NCBI RefSeq assembly: GCF_009829325.1
Contig: NZ_VUOS01000023.1
Coordinates: 124,001 to 188,000 of the forward strand
Reading direction: 5' to 3'
Source: Nocardia sp. CY41
GTDB lineage: Bacteria; Actinomycetota; Actinomycetes; Mycobacteriales; Mycobacteriaceae
Length of the DNA: 64,000 bases
The stretch's first letter is position 1. Each line of letters starts with the position of its first letter. Shown in pieces: positions 7,983-16,138 of this stretch. The notes beneath the pieces were generated by a model, which had not been told where the DNA came from, made no database searches, and saw only the letters and a list, made by a program, of their open reading frames with translations. Both the position numbers and the translations under genes were made by a program.

Positions 7983-9300
7983 CGGATCCCGCCTTCCGCT
8001 CCGCCGCCCGCTTCGCGGCCGCCTCCGTCAGCGTCGCGGCCAGGTCGAACCGGCCGGGATCGGGTCGATCGGCGTCGGCCGCGTACAGCCCCCGATGATC
8101 GTCGCCGGTCTGCAGCTCCTCGTACAACTCCTCCGGTCCGTCGAGCAGCGACCGGATCGCCGTGTTCATCACCGCGACGAACGGCACGGCCAACAGACCG
8201 CCCGCGATCCCGCCGATCACCACGCCCGCCGTGATCGCCAGCACCACGGCCAGCGGATGGATGCTGACGGCGCGCCCGAGCAGCAGCGGTTGCAGCACAT
8301 GTCCCTCCAGCTGCATCACCGCGATGATGATGCCGAGCACGATCAACGCGGTGACCAGGCCCTTGGTCACCAGCGCGATGAACACCGCGATGAACCCGGC
8401 CAGGAACGCGCCGATGATCGGGATGAACGCGCCGATGAACACCAGCGAGGCCAGCGGCAACGCCAAGGGCACCCCGAGAATGGCCAGCCCGGCGCCGATG
8501 CCGATGGCGTCGACCGCGGCGACCACGACGGTCGCGCGGACGAAGCCGACCAGCGTGCCGAACCCGAGCCGCCCGGCGGTGCGGACCCGCTCCCGATGGT
8601 CGGTGGGCACGATCCTGGTGACGAACTCCCAGATCTGGTCGCCGCCGTACAGGAAGAAGATGAGGATGAACAGCGTCAGGAAAGTGCCGGTCAGCAATTC
8701 GCCGATCACGGTGGCGGTAGTGAGCGCCCCGCTGGTCAGGCTGTCCTGATTGGACTGGATCGCCTTGACGACGGCGTCGCCCACGTTGCGGATCTGCTCG
8801 TTGCTCAGATGCAGCCTGCCGTTGATCAGCCAGTCCTGGATCTGATGGATGCTGTCGGTGAACTTGTTCGACAGCTGCGGCACACCGGCGACGAACTGTT
8901 CCACGACGAAGGTCATGATGCCCGCGACCACACCGATCGAGCCGACCAGCGCGACGAACACCCCCACCGCCCGCGGCACGCCCAATCGCTGCATCCAGTC
9001 CACCAGCGGTGCGAGCAGGGCCGCCGCCAGCAGGGCGATGGCGAGCGGAATGACCACGGTCGCCAATTTCTGCACGATCGCCATGACCGCGATCGCCAGC
9101 GCGAACAGCACCAGCAGCCGCCAGCCCCATTCCGCCGACACCCGGACGATCGGATGCACCGTCTCCGCGGCAGGCCGGGACAGGGCGATTTTCCGCTGTG
9201 GACTTGACTTCGCGTCGGTCACCTCCGTGAGCCTAACCGGCTCGGCCGAACCCGGTCCGCCATCAGCGGCGGCGCGACCGGCGGCCAGCGCCGCGGACAT
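7942..9300 (-). CDS. AI-2E family transporter
   Basis: A polytopic inner-membrane protein of up to 452 residues with the AI-2E/YdiK family pattern: two early helices, an extracellular/soluble segment (FTDSIHQIQDWLINGRLHLS) and five to six later helices including LASLVFIGAFIPIIGAFLAG and the family signature EGHVLQPLLLGRAVSIHP. Related proteins export autoinducer-2 or act as Na+(Li+)/H+ antiporters; which applies here cannot be told. The C-terminal ~60 residues are a charged cytoplasmic tail. The start is uncertain: 9300 gives a long polar N-terminus, while a GTG at 9222 (VTDAKSSPQR) is also possible. First gene of the transporter-kinase-regulator operon. Confidence 0.88.
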   Translation of the reverse strand: MSAALAAGRAAADGGPGSAEPVRLTEVTDAKSSPQRKIALSRPAAETVHPIVRVSAEWGWRLLVLFALAIAVMAIVQKLATVVIPLAIALLAAALLAPLVDWMQRLGVPRAVGVFVALVGSIGVVAGIMTFVVEQFVAGVPQLSNKFTDSIHQIQDWLINGRLHLSNEQIRNVGDAVVKAIQSNQDSLTSGALTTATVIGELLTGTFLTLFILIFFLYGGDQIWEFVTRIVPTDHRERVRTAGRLGFGTLVGFVRATVVVAAVDAIGIGAGLAILGVPLALPLASLVFIGAFIPIIGAFLAGFIAVFIALVTKGLVTALIVLGIIIAVMQLEGHVLQPLLLGRAVSIHPLAVVLAITAGVVIGGIAGGLLAVPFVAVMNTAIRSLLDGPEELYEELQTGDDHRGLYAADADRPDPGRFDLAATLTEAAAKRAAERKAGSDDDAQAGEGSARD

Positions 9301-9319
9301 GCCGACATGAGCGGAACGC

Positions 9320-9325
9320 TAGATT
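9320..9325 (+). promoter_or_regulatory. -10 box of a leaderless promoter
   Basis: TAGATT ends 7 nt before the GTG at 9333, placing the transcription start at or next to the start codon of the adenylyl cyclase gene. Confidence 0.55.
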
Positions 9326-9332
9326 GGATCCC

Positions 9333-10886
9333 GTGTCGGCGCCCTTGGAAGCGGTCAAACAGACCATGCGAACGCGCTGGCCGCTGTACCTGACATCGAT
9401 GCTGCTGGCGAACGCTTTCGGCGCGGTTCTGGTGTGGGCGTTCATCCAGTACGGGCTACCCGTTCCCGAGGGTGAGGCCTCCGGTGCCAGGCGCACCGGC
9501 CTGCTGGTCCCTGCCGTCGTCTTCGTGGCGGGCGGCCTGCTCAGCATGGCCGCGTCCGCGCTGATGCTGCGTCCGGTGATGCGCTGGCAGATGCGCGGCG
9601 GCCCGCCGAGCCGCCAAGAGCAGATGGCCGCGCTGCACGCACCGCTGCGCCAGGCGATCCTGCATCTCGCGCTGTGGCTGATCGGCGGCGCCGTGCTGGC
9701 CACGCTGATCATCCGGGACACTCCCGCGCTGGCCGGAGCGGTCATCGTCACCGAGTGCATGGCCGCGACCATCGTGTTCGGCTTCACCTACATGCTGGGC
9801 GAACGTATCCTGCGCCCGGTCGCGGCCCAGGCGCTGACCGAGGGCACCTTCGACCACACCCTCACCCCGGGCGTCGGCACCAGGATGGCGATGACCTGGG
9901 GCATGGGCACCTTCGCCCCCACCATCGCCATCGTGCTGCTGTGCGTCACCCAGATCTCCTCGGACGTGAAGTTCTCCGCGCAATCGCTGGCCATCTCCAT
10001 CCTGCTGCTGTGCGGCGTGGTGATCATGCAGGCCCTCGCGCTGTCGATGCTCACCGGTTCGAGCATCTCCGACCCGGTGCGCCAGCTCAGCCAGGCCATC
10101 GATCGGGTCCAGGCCGGGGCGCGCGACGTGCAGGTCGAGGTCTTCGACGGCAGCGAGATCGGCCTGCTGCAGGTCGGCTTCAACCGGATGATGGAGGAGG
10201 CCGCCAAACGCCGCCAGCTCCAGGAACTGTTCGGTCAGCACGTCGGCGAGGAGGTGGCGCAGCGGGCGCTGGACTACGGCACCGAACTCGGCGGCGAGAC
10301 CCGGTTCGTCGCGGTGCTGTTCGTCGACATGGTCGGCTCCACCGCCGCCGCGGCCGAGCGCCCGCCCACCGAGGTGGTCAGCCTGCTCAACGAGTTCTTC
10401 CGCATCGTGGTCGACGTGATCGACCGCCACCACGGCTTCGTCAACAAGTTCGTCGGCGACGCGGCGCTGGCCATCTTCGGCGCGCCGCTGGATCGCCCGG
10501 ACGCACCGACCGCCGCGCTCGCCGCCGCGCGCGAACTGCGCGAAACCCTGCGGGAAGTGCCCGGCCTCGACATCGGCATCGGCGTCTCGGCCGGTCTGGC
10601 CGTCGCGGGCAACATCGGCGCGGCCAACCGCTTCGAATACACGGTGATCGGAGACCCGGTCAACGAGGCATCCCGGCTCACCGAGCTGGCCAAAGAACGT
10701 CCCGGCCGGACGCTGGCCTCGGGCAGTGCGCTGTATTTCGCCGAGGAAAGCGAGCAGGACCAGTGGGAAACCGGCGACGAGGTGCAGCTGCGCGGCAGAC
10801 GCAGGAAAACGCTCCTGGCCTGGCCCCGCGAACGGGCCGACGCGCCCGACGATACCGAGGTCGAAACGGTGCGTTCGTTAGGCTGA
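9333..10886 (+). CDS. Membrane-bound HAMP-type adenylyl cyclase (class III)
   Basis: About 517 residues: an N-terminal membrane domain of roughly six helices (to about residue 240), a HAMP linker (SSISDPVRQLSQAIDRVQAG) and a C-terminal class III cyclase domain. The catalytic set is visible: metal aspartates in VLFVDMVGST and NKFVGDAAL, the adenine-selecting Lys in NKFVGD, and the transition-state Asn/Arg in IGDPVNEASRLTE. It should convert ATP to cAMP at the inner face of the membrane, like the Rv1318c-Rv1320c group of M. tuberculosis. GTG at 9333 is chosen over TTG at 9324 because of the TAGATT box just upstream. It starts a plus-strand run of three membrane-protein genes. Confidence 0.93.
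   Translation: MSAPLEAVKQTMRTRWPLYLTSMLLANAFGAVLVWAFIQYGLPVPEGEASGARRTGLLVPAVVFVAGGLLSMAASALMLRPVMRWQMRGGPPSRQEQMAALHAPLRQAILHLALWLIGGAVLATLIIRDTPALAGAVIVTECMAATIVFGFTYMLGERILRPVAAQALTEGTFDHTLTPGVGTRMAMTWGMGTFAPTIAIVLLCVTQISSDVKFSAQSLAISILLLCGVVIMQALALSMLTGSSISDPVRQLSQAIDRVQAGARDVQVEVFDGSEIGLLQVGFNRMMEEAAKRRQLQELFGQHVGEEVAQRALDYGTELGGETRFVAVLFVDMVGSTAAAAERPPTEVVSLLNEFFRIVVDVIDRHHGFVNKFVGDAALAIFGAPLDRPDAPTAALAAARELRETLREVPGLDIGIGVSAGLAVAGNIGAANRFEYTVIGDPVNEASRLTELAKERPGRTLASGSALYFAEESEQDQWETGDEVQLRGRRRKTLLAWPRERADAPDDTEVETVRSLG
10879..10884 (+). promoter_or_regulatory. -10 box of a leaderless promoter
   Basis: TAGGCT, overlapping the 3' end of the cyclase gene, ends 6 nt before the GTG at 10891 of the next gene. 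It implies an extra start inside the apparent operon. Confidence 0.5.
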
Positions 10887-10890
10887 CCGC

Positions 10891-11979
10891 GTGACGGCCG
10901 ACGGGGAACTGGCAGGGGATCCTGCGCCGCCGCCCACGGCGGGTTCCCGCCGTGGCAGATTCCGCTGGCTGAAATGGGTGCTCGGCGCCGCGCTGCTGGC
11001 CCTCTTGATCGCCGAGGGCGTGTACCTCTGGCCACGCCTGCACGAGTCCTGGCAGAAGCTCACCGAGATCCACTGGGGGTGGCTGGCGGCCTCGATCTGG
11101 CTGCAAGCGCTGTCGATGAGCGGGTTCGGCAGGGTGCAGAAGCAGCTGCTCAACGCGGGGGGCGTCGCGGTGAGTCAGCGGAAATCCGTCGCGGTGGTCT
11201 ACGGTGCGACGGCGATGTCGGTCACCTTGCCCGCGGGCCAGGTGTTCTCCACCGCGTTCACCTACCGGCAGACCAGGCGCTGGGGCGCCAGTCCGATCGT
11301 CGCCTCCTGGCAGCTGGTCTTCTCCGGCGTGGTCGCGGCCGTGGGCCTGGCCTTGCTCGGCGTCGGCGGCACGCTGCTGGCGGGCGGGCGCGTCGGCCCG
11401 TTCAAGTTGATCCTCTCGGTGGCCGCCGTCGTCGCGCTGGTGTGGGCGGGCAATCACGTCTCGCGCCATCCCGGCTCGCTCGAGGCACTGCTGCGCAAGC
11501 TGCTCGCGCTGGTCAACCGGCTGCGCAAGCGCCCGCAGGAGTCCGGCGCCGCCAAGATCGAGGACGTGCTCGACCAGCTCGAATCGGTGAAGCTCGGCAA
11601 GCGTGACGGCATATTGGTGGCGCTCTGGGCGCTGATGCATCGTTTCGCCGACGTGGCCTGCCTCGGCGCGGCCTGTTACGCGGTGGGCGCCGATCCCCGC
11701 ATCGCCGGTCTGCTGCTCGCCTTCGCGGTGGGCAAGGCGGTCGGGTCCATCCCCTTCGCGCCCGGCGGCATCGTCTACGTCGACGCCACGCTGATCTACG
11801 GCCTCACCGCCGCGGCGGGTCTGCCCGCCGCGCAGGCGGTCGCCGCGGCGTTCGTCTATCGGATGGTGAGTTTCATCCTGGTCGCGATCGCAGGGTGGAT
11901 CGTCTTCCTGTTCCTGTTCCGCAGGCGGCAGGCCGACGACGCCGAGTTCGAGCGGGAGTTCGAGCAGCGGCGGCTGTGA
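10891..11979 (+). CDS. LPG-synthase-TM/UPF0104-type flippase-like membrane protein
   Basis: A 362-residue protein with about eight hydrophobic helices and the lysylphosphatidylglycerol-synthase transmembrane (MprF-like, UPF0104) fold: GAALLALLIAEGVYLWP, ATAMSVTLPAGQVFSTAFTY, SIPFAPGGIVYVDATLIYGL and FVYRMVSFILVAIAGWI. There is no aminoacyl-transfer domain, so it is not an LPG synthase itself; members of this family are thought to translocate lipids. The cytoplasmic loop SGAAKIEDVLDQLESVKLGK is charged. The GTG at 10891 lies 4 bp after the cyclase stop and has its own TAGGCT -10 box. Confidence 0.87.
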   Translation: MTADGELAGDPAPPPTAGSRRGRFRWLKWVLGAALLALLIAEGVYLWPRLHESWQKLTEIHWGWLAASIWLQALSMSGFGRVQKQLLNAGGVAVSQRKSVAVVYGATAMSVTLPAGQVFSTAFTYRQTRRWGASPIVASWQLVFSGVVAAVGLALLGVGGTLLAGGRVGPFKLILSVAAVVALVWAGNHVSRHPGSLEALLRKLLALVNRLRKRPQESGAAKIEDVLDQLESVKLGKRDGILVALWALMHRFADVACLGAACYAVGADPRIAGLLLAFAVGKAVGSIPFAPGGIVYVDATLIYGLTAAAGLPAAQAVAAAFVYRMVSFILVAIAGWIVFLFLFRRRQADDAEFEREFEQRRL

Positions 11980-12004
11980 CCGCGACCGCACCGGGGTCCG
12001 GCGT

Positions 12005-12010
12005 TACGCT
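12005..12010 (+). promoter_or_regulatory. -10 box of a leaderless promoter
   Basis: TACGCT ends 7 nt before the GTG at 12018, fixing the start of the DUF3054 gene. Confidence 0.5.
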
Positions 12011-12017
12011 GGCCCGC

Positions 12018-12416
12018 GTGAGGAAATCGCTGCCGTTCGTGCTCGATGCGCTGCTCGTCGTCGTCTTCTGCGCGATCGGTAGGCGCAGCCACGACGAGGC
12101 GGTGCTCGCCGGGCTGCTGCGCACCGTATGGCCGTTCGCGACGGGATTGGTCGTCGGCTGGCTCGTCGTGGCGGCGCCGCGGTGGCGCGCCGCCGCTGAC
12201 GCGCGGTTCGACATCATCGCCCTGTGGCCCGCCGGAGTCGTGATCTGGGCCTGCACCCTGGTCGGGGGCATGCTGCTGCGCGTGGTCAGCGGTCAGGGCA
12301 CGGCGGTGAGCTTCGTCCTGGTGGCCGGCGTCGTGCTCGCGGTCTTCCTGCTCGGCTGGCGCGCGGTGTCAAAAGCCGTCCGGCGATCACGGCTCCGGAG
12401 TGGCGAGCGCCTGTAG
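12018..12416 (+). CDS. DUF3054 domain-containing membrane protein
   Basis: A 132-residue protein with four hydrophobic helices matching DUF3054: VLDALLVVVFCAIGRRSHDE, then TVWPFATGLVVGWLVVAA, WPAGVVIWACTLVGGMLLRV and a last helix before a basic tail. Function unknown. The GTG at 12018 (MRKSLPFVLD) is chosen over earlier starts because the TACGCT box sits 7 nt upstream and because the helix pattern then begins at once, as in the family. The last 30 bp overlap the convergent penicillin-binding-like gene. Confidence 0.85.
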   Translation: MRKSLPFVLDALLVVVFCAIGRRSHDEAVLAGLLRTVWPFATGLVVGWLVVAAPRWRAAADARFDIIALWPAGVVIWACTLVGGMLLRVVSGQGTAVSFVLVAGVVLAVFLLGWRAVSKAVRRSRLRSGERL

Positions 12417-14075
12417 CATTCTGGCCGCCATCCGCGCGGTCGCGTCCTTGCTGTCCACGTCGTTGATGTGGATCGCGAAGACCAGATCGCCCATCGCCCC
12501 GATCAGCCACCCGTCCGGGCCCGCGGTCGCGGCGAACGCGTCGACGTCGCGGTAGCGGCGCACACTCGCCAGTTCCGGCGCGTTCGAGGCGTCGCGCAGC
12601 ATGCCGCGCAGCCGGTCGGCGGTCTGCGGCGGGAGCGGGTCGAGTCGGGCGTCGGTGGCGCTGGGGCGACCCGCCTCGATCATCGGTGGCGGCACCGACC
12701 CGCGCACGATCGTGGCCGCGGCGATGGCCATGCCGAACGGGCTGGCCAGCACGGCGTCCGAACCGCCGCCTTGCGATACCTGCTCGGCGCTGCGCCCCGC
12801 GGTGGCCAGGCGGCCGGTGACCTCGTCGAGGCCGGGCACCTTGAAGTCGATGCCGACGCCGAGCGCCGTCGCCGCCTCGGCCGCGTCCTGCACGGACACC
12901 TCCTGCGGCGCCTTGCCTTTGGCCGACGCCGCGACCGCGCGGAACAGCTCCATGGCGCCGCCCACCGGATACAGTCCGGTGAACGCCACCGACCCGTGCT
13001 CACTGGCCTGGCTGTTCTGCGCGACCGCCACGACCGCGCCGGTGGACGGCTGGATCGCCACGATCGAAGCCTGGGTGGGCACGCTGACCACCGCGTCCTC
13101 GGCGGCACGCTGCAAGCGCTGGTCCATCGTGCCCGCGATATCCGGTCCCGGCGGACCCTGCTGGCCCGCGAGCTGAGTGATGAACCGTCCGTCCTGCTCG
13201 AACAGTTGGACGCCCCATCCGGAGTGCGCCTCCTGGCTCTCCTGCTGCACCTTGCGCAGCGCGTCGAGCATCGGCGACCAGACGCGGCGGTCGGCGGAGA
13301 TCAGCCGGGGCTGCTTCTCCATCACCACGCCGGGAATCGGTGCCATTCGCGGTTCCAGGATCGCGAAGTCACCCTCGCGCAGGTTCACCGCGACGATCGG
13401 CTTGCCCTGCGAGGTGGCCAGCTGCTGCATCAGCGCAGGCCCGGTGATCAACGGAGCGACCGGCTCGATGGCCTTGGCCAGCGCGTCGGTGGACGCGACC
13501 GGATCGGGCATCTTGGCCGGATCGAGTTTGACGACGTTGATGACCTGCTCGGTCATCAACGGCGCACCGGCGATGTCGTTGACTCGCGGGGCGGGCGTCG
13601 GATAGGTGCGCACCAGTTGCACGGTCCGGTTGTGCGTGAGCTGGGGCATCACGACCGCGGGCTCCCAGGAGATCCGCCAGCCGATGGCCAGCTTGCGCAC
13701 ATTGCCTTCCAGGCTGTAGTTCCAGGTCTTCTTCTCCCCGAAACTCCATTCGACGTCCATGCTGAAGATCGCCGACTCGGCATCGAGACCGATGAACTGG
13801 GTCTTGCGGTAGTCGACCTCGGCGCCCTGCAGCCCGGTAAACATTTGCTTGAGGGTTGCCGTGGCTGCCGTGGGGTACGACGTCAGGTCTGCCGCCTTGG
13901 TGTAGTCCTGATCGTCGAGCAGATCGGTGAAGCGCTCCACGACCGCTTCGGCTTCGTTCTGCTTCTCATGTATCCCGCACGACCCGATCCCGAGCGCGAG
14001 CGCCGCCACCCCCATGAGTGCCATTGCGCCGCGAACACGAAAGCGGCGGGATCCCCACACGTCCATGTCGCCCAC
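12387..14075 (-). CDS. Penicillin-binding-like lipoprotein with degenerate transpeptidase site
   Basis: A 562-residue exported lipoprotein. The signal peptide ends in a lipobox (IGSC, Cys33). Residues ~35-145 are an NTF2-like domain (MecA_N type), ~150-310 a PBP dimer-like region, and ~315-560 a transpeptidase-like domain; this is the layout of Rv2864c-type class B penicillin-binding lipoproteins. The active site appears lost: where PGSTFK is expected the sequence is LYPVGGAMELF (369-378 region), so the Ser and Lys of SxxK are absent, and the KTG box is replaced by FAATAGPDGW. Flanking structural signatures (QGGGSDAVLASPFGMA) remain. It may be a regulatory or scaffold pseudoenzyme. Start could be GTG 14075 or ATG 14066. 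Confidence 0.85.
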   Translation of the reverse strand: MGDMDVWGSRRFRVRGAMALMGVAALALGIGSCGIHEKQNEAEAVVERFTDLLDDQDYTKAADLTSYPTAATATLKQMFTGLQGAEVDYRKTQFIGLDAESAIFSMDVEWSFGEKKTWNYSLEGNVRKLAIGWRISWEPAVVMPQLTHNRTVQLVRTYPTPAPRVNDIAGAPLMTEQVINVVKLDPAKMPDPVASTDALAKAIEPVAPLITGPALMQQLATSQGKPIVAVNLREGDFAILEPRMAPIPGVVMEKQPRLISADRRVWSPMLDALRKVQQESQEAHSGWGVQLFEQDGRFITQLAGQQGPPGPDIAGTMDQRLQRAAEDAVVSVPTQASIVAIQPSTGAVVAVAQNSQASEHGSVAFTGLYPVGGAMELFRAVAASAKGKAPQEVSVQDAAEAATALGVGIDFKVPGLDEVTGRLATAGRSAEQVSQGGGSDAVLASPFGMAIAAATIVRGSVPPPMIEAGRPSATDARLDPLPPQTADRLRGMLRDASNAPELASVRRYRDVDAFAATAGPDGWLIGAMGDLVFAIHINDVDSKDATARMAARMLQALATPEP

Positions 14076-14444
14076 TCTTCACTCTTGTCACTCCAGTAAC
14101 AAGACCACCGTACCCGAAAAAGACCAGACCGCGATGCCTCCGTAGCGCGGACGTTACCCATGCTCAGCATCCCAATTCTGCCCCGGGATCTCGCATCTCG
14201 GGGGGCCTTTCATGATCATCGCCCAGCCGGTCGGCGGCAACCGGCGCCGCAACCGTACCGGCCTTCTCGAAAAGTCGCGCGGTTACCGCCGCCCTCGACG
14301 TTTTCGAATCAATAAATACCCCGAAGCGTGCGGAGCGAAGCACTCGGACCCCTGTTCGCACACAGCGGAACCCCGAGCGGCGCCTCGAGAAGTAATCTTG
14401 TAATCACTGAAAGCATCGCAGCACAGTAAGTAGGTGACCCGCCA

Positions 14445-15038
14445 ATGAGAAACGCACACCGTGGCCGGGGCTTCGGCCGCACAGGCGGCTGGCAGCAGGC
14501 CGATCTGCCGGACCCGTCGGACGTGCCCGACTGGTTCGCCGGAAGATTGCCAGATGACTGGTTCACCGGCCCTCCGGTGATCGAGGTGGACCGGGACGAG
14601 ATCGTCGTCATCGGGGAACTGCCGATTCCGCAGCCGGAGACGAAGCCGGTCGCCGACGACGCTCCGACCGAAGAAGTGCCGCGCGCGACGAAGGAGGGCG
14701 CGGTCGCCCGGTTCCGCGAGTCGACCCGGCCGGCCCGCATGCAGATCGCGAACGAAGCACAGCACCGCTACCGGCGCAATGTGGCCTGGGGCGTCTCGGT
14801 GGACGGGGAACGGATCATGTTCACCCATCTCGCCGTCCCGGTCATGACCCGGCTGCGCCAGCCGGAGCGCAAGGTGCTCGACACCTTGGTCGACGCGGGC
14901 GTCGCCCGGTCCCGCGCCGATGCGCTGGCCTGGACCGTGAAGCTGGCGGGCAAGCACGCGGAGACGTGGCTGGAGGAACTGCGCGAGGCCATGCGCAAGG
15001 TCGATGACCTGCGCTCGGAAGGTCCGCAGGGGCTGTAG
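14445..15038 (+). CDS. Conserved actinobacterial hypothetical protein
   Basis: A 197-residue soluble protein. The first ~20 residues are basic and Gly-rich, followed by an acidic low-complexity segment to about residue 95, then a conserved C-terminal domain (RRNVAWGVSVDGERIMFTH, VPVMTRLRQPERKVLDTLVD, SRADALAWTVKLAGKHAETW). The end looks like a helical ribbon-helix-helix-like or small alpha domain. Function unknown. An AGTAGGTGA element precedes the ATG by 7-8 nt. It is followed by aroQ with a 38-bp gap, but aroQ has its own promoter. Confidence 0.75.
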   Translation: MRNAHRGRGFGRTGGWQQADLPDPSDVPDWFAGRLPDDWFTGPPVIEVDRDEIVVIGELPIPQPETKPVADDAPTEEVPRATKEGAVARFRESTRPARMQIANEAQHRYRRNVAWGVSVDGERIMFTHLAVPVMTRLRQPERKVLDTLVDAGVARSRADALAWTVKLAGKHAETWLEELREAMRKVDDLRSEGPQGL

Positions 15039-15063
15039 CCGGTCGGGCCCGGCGGCGGCGCGG

Positions 15064-15069
15064 TATCTT
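15064..15069 (+). promoter_or_regulatory. -10 box of a leaderless aroQ promoter
   Basis: TATCTT ends 7 nt before the ATG at 15077, deciding the aroQ start over the TTG at 15068. Confidence 0.5.
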
Positions 15070-15076
15070 GCCGTGC

Positions 15077-15526
15077 ATGGCTGCGACCGCGACGCCGGGC
15101 CCGATCCTGGTTCTGAACGGCCCGAATCTCAACATGCTCGGCACCAGGCAACCGGAGGTGTACGGGTCGGCGACGCTGGACGACGTGGTGGAGTTGTGCC
15201 GGCGGACGGCGGCGAGGTTCGACCGGGAGGTCGTCGCTTTCCAGTCCAATTCCGAAGGCGCGCTCATCGACCGCGTCCACCAGGCGCGAGGCGTCGAGTC
15301 GGGCATCGTGATCAATCCCGGCGGACTCACCCACACCTCGGTGGCGCTGCGGGACGCGCTGGTGATCCCGGAACTGCCGATCGTCGAGGTGCACATCAGC
15401 AATGTGCACGCGCGCGAGGAGTTTCGGCACCACTCCTACATCTCCCCGATCGCGACCGCGGTGGTCGCGGGCATGGGCATCCAGGGTTACGCCGCCGCCA
15501 TCGAATTCCTCGCCCGCCGGAGTTAG
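15077..15526 (+). CDS. aroQ: 3-dehydroquinate dehydratase, type II
   Basis: A 149-residue type II dehydroquinase, the third step of the shikimate pathway (3-dehydroquinate to 3-dehydroshikimate). Family residues are all visible: LVLNGPNLNMLGTRQPEVYG with the lid Arg24 and catalytic Tyr29, QSNSEG, NPGGLTHTSVALRDAL with His86, and PIVEVHISNVHAREEFRHHS with the catalytic His106. Length is normal for the dodecameric enzyme. The ATG at 15077 is chosen because of the TATCTT box 8 nt upstream. It stands alone rather than with aroBCK, and overlaps the convergent oxidoreductase gene by 4 bp. Confidence 0.97.
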   Translation: MAATATPGPILVLNGPNLNMLGTRQPEVYGSATLDDVVELCRRTAARFDREVVAFQSNSEGALIDRVHQARGVESGIVINPGGLTHTSVALRDALVIPELPIVEVHISNVHAREEFRHHSYISPIATAVVAGMGIQGYAAAIEFLARRS

Positions 15527-15969
15527 TTCAGCTGGAAGACCGGGAACCCCGGCGCGATGGCGGCGAGTTCCTCGTCGGTGGCGTCCTTGGTCACGCCCTC
15601 GAAGAACCTGCCGACCTCCCAGCCCCATTTCTGCAGGTAGAGGCGCAGCAACGGCACCTTGTCGGCGTCGGCAACCTCAGTGGCGGTGAACGCCTCGACC
15701 TTGCGGCCGAGCCGGAGCTCGCCGCCGCCCGCCACGCGCAGGTTACGCACCCACTGCGTGTGCCCACGCGGCGCGACGAGGAAGCGCTCGCCGTCTTCGC
15801 GCACCATCAGGTTGACCATCGTGGTGCGCCACTCGCCGCTCTTGCGCCCGCGCACCGCCAGCAGGCGCGACCCCATCACGCTGATGCCGAGCTTGGGCAA
15901 CAGGTTGGCGATCCGGTTGAAGATCGCGTCGAATCCGGCGGGGCCGATGTAGCGGGTGCTGAGGTCCAT
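15523..15969 (-). CDS. Deazaflavin (F420)-dependent nitroreductase-family protein
   Basis: A 148-residue split-beta-barrel protein of the DDN/FDOR-A type: LLAVRGRKSGEWRTTMVNLM (phosphate/F420-binding RGRKSG-RTT-V motif), DGERFLVAPRGHTQWVRNLR and LRLYLQKWGWEVGRFFEG. Such enzymes use F420H2 to reduce quinones, coumarins or nitro compounds at the membrane face. ATG 15969 is used because GAGGAG lies 5 nt upstream. A 28-bp palindrome overlapping the promoter at 15987-16014 suggests control by a TetR-type repressor, but no such gene is adjacent. Confidence 0.88.
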   Translation of the reverse strand: MDLSTRYIGPAGFDAIFNRIANLLPKLGISVMGSRLLAVRGRKSGEWRTTMVNLMVREDGERFLVAPRGHTQWVRNLRVAGGGELRLGRKVEAFTATEVADADKVPLLRLYLQKWGWEVGRFFEGVTKDATDEELAAIAPGFPVFQLN

Positions 15970-15986
15970 GACTACTCCTCGTTGTG

Positions 15987-16014
15987 AGCACTGCTCTCTA
16001 TAGAGAGAAGTGTT
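15987..16014. promoter_or_regulatory. Palindromic operator upstream of the F420-type oxidoreductase
   Basis: A 28-bp near-perfect palindrome centred on CTCTCTATAGAGAG (15993-16006), with outer arms AGCACT and AGTGTT. It includes a TATAGA hexamer usable as a -10 on the minus strand. A partial second copy (GAGCACCGCTCTC) lies at about 16038-16050. The size and symmetry resemble TetR-family operators. Confidence 0.55.
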
Positions 16015-16079
16015 CCACACAAGGCACGACAACGCAAGAGCACCGCTCTCTTTTTATGAACCGCATGGGCACGATCGAC

Positions 16080-16136
16080 GGCACATGTCTGCGGCATTTC
16101 GCGAGTAGGCCGTCCACCATGCGCCGTTGACCTCGA
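16080..16136. repeat. Dispersed palindromic repeat, copy 1
   Basis: A 57-bp intergenic element bounded by GGCACATG and CATGCGCC and containing GGCATTTCGCGAG. It matches a second element at 43993-44050 with roughly 80 percent identity and one single-base gap. It lies in the gap between convergent/tandem genes, like a REP-type element. Confidence 0.6.
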
Positions 16137-16138
16137 AG

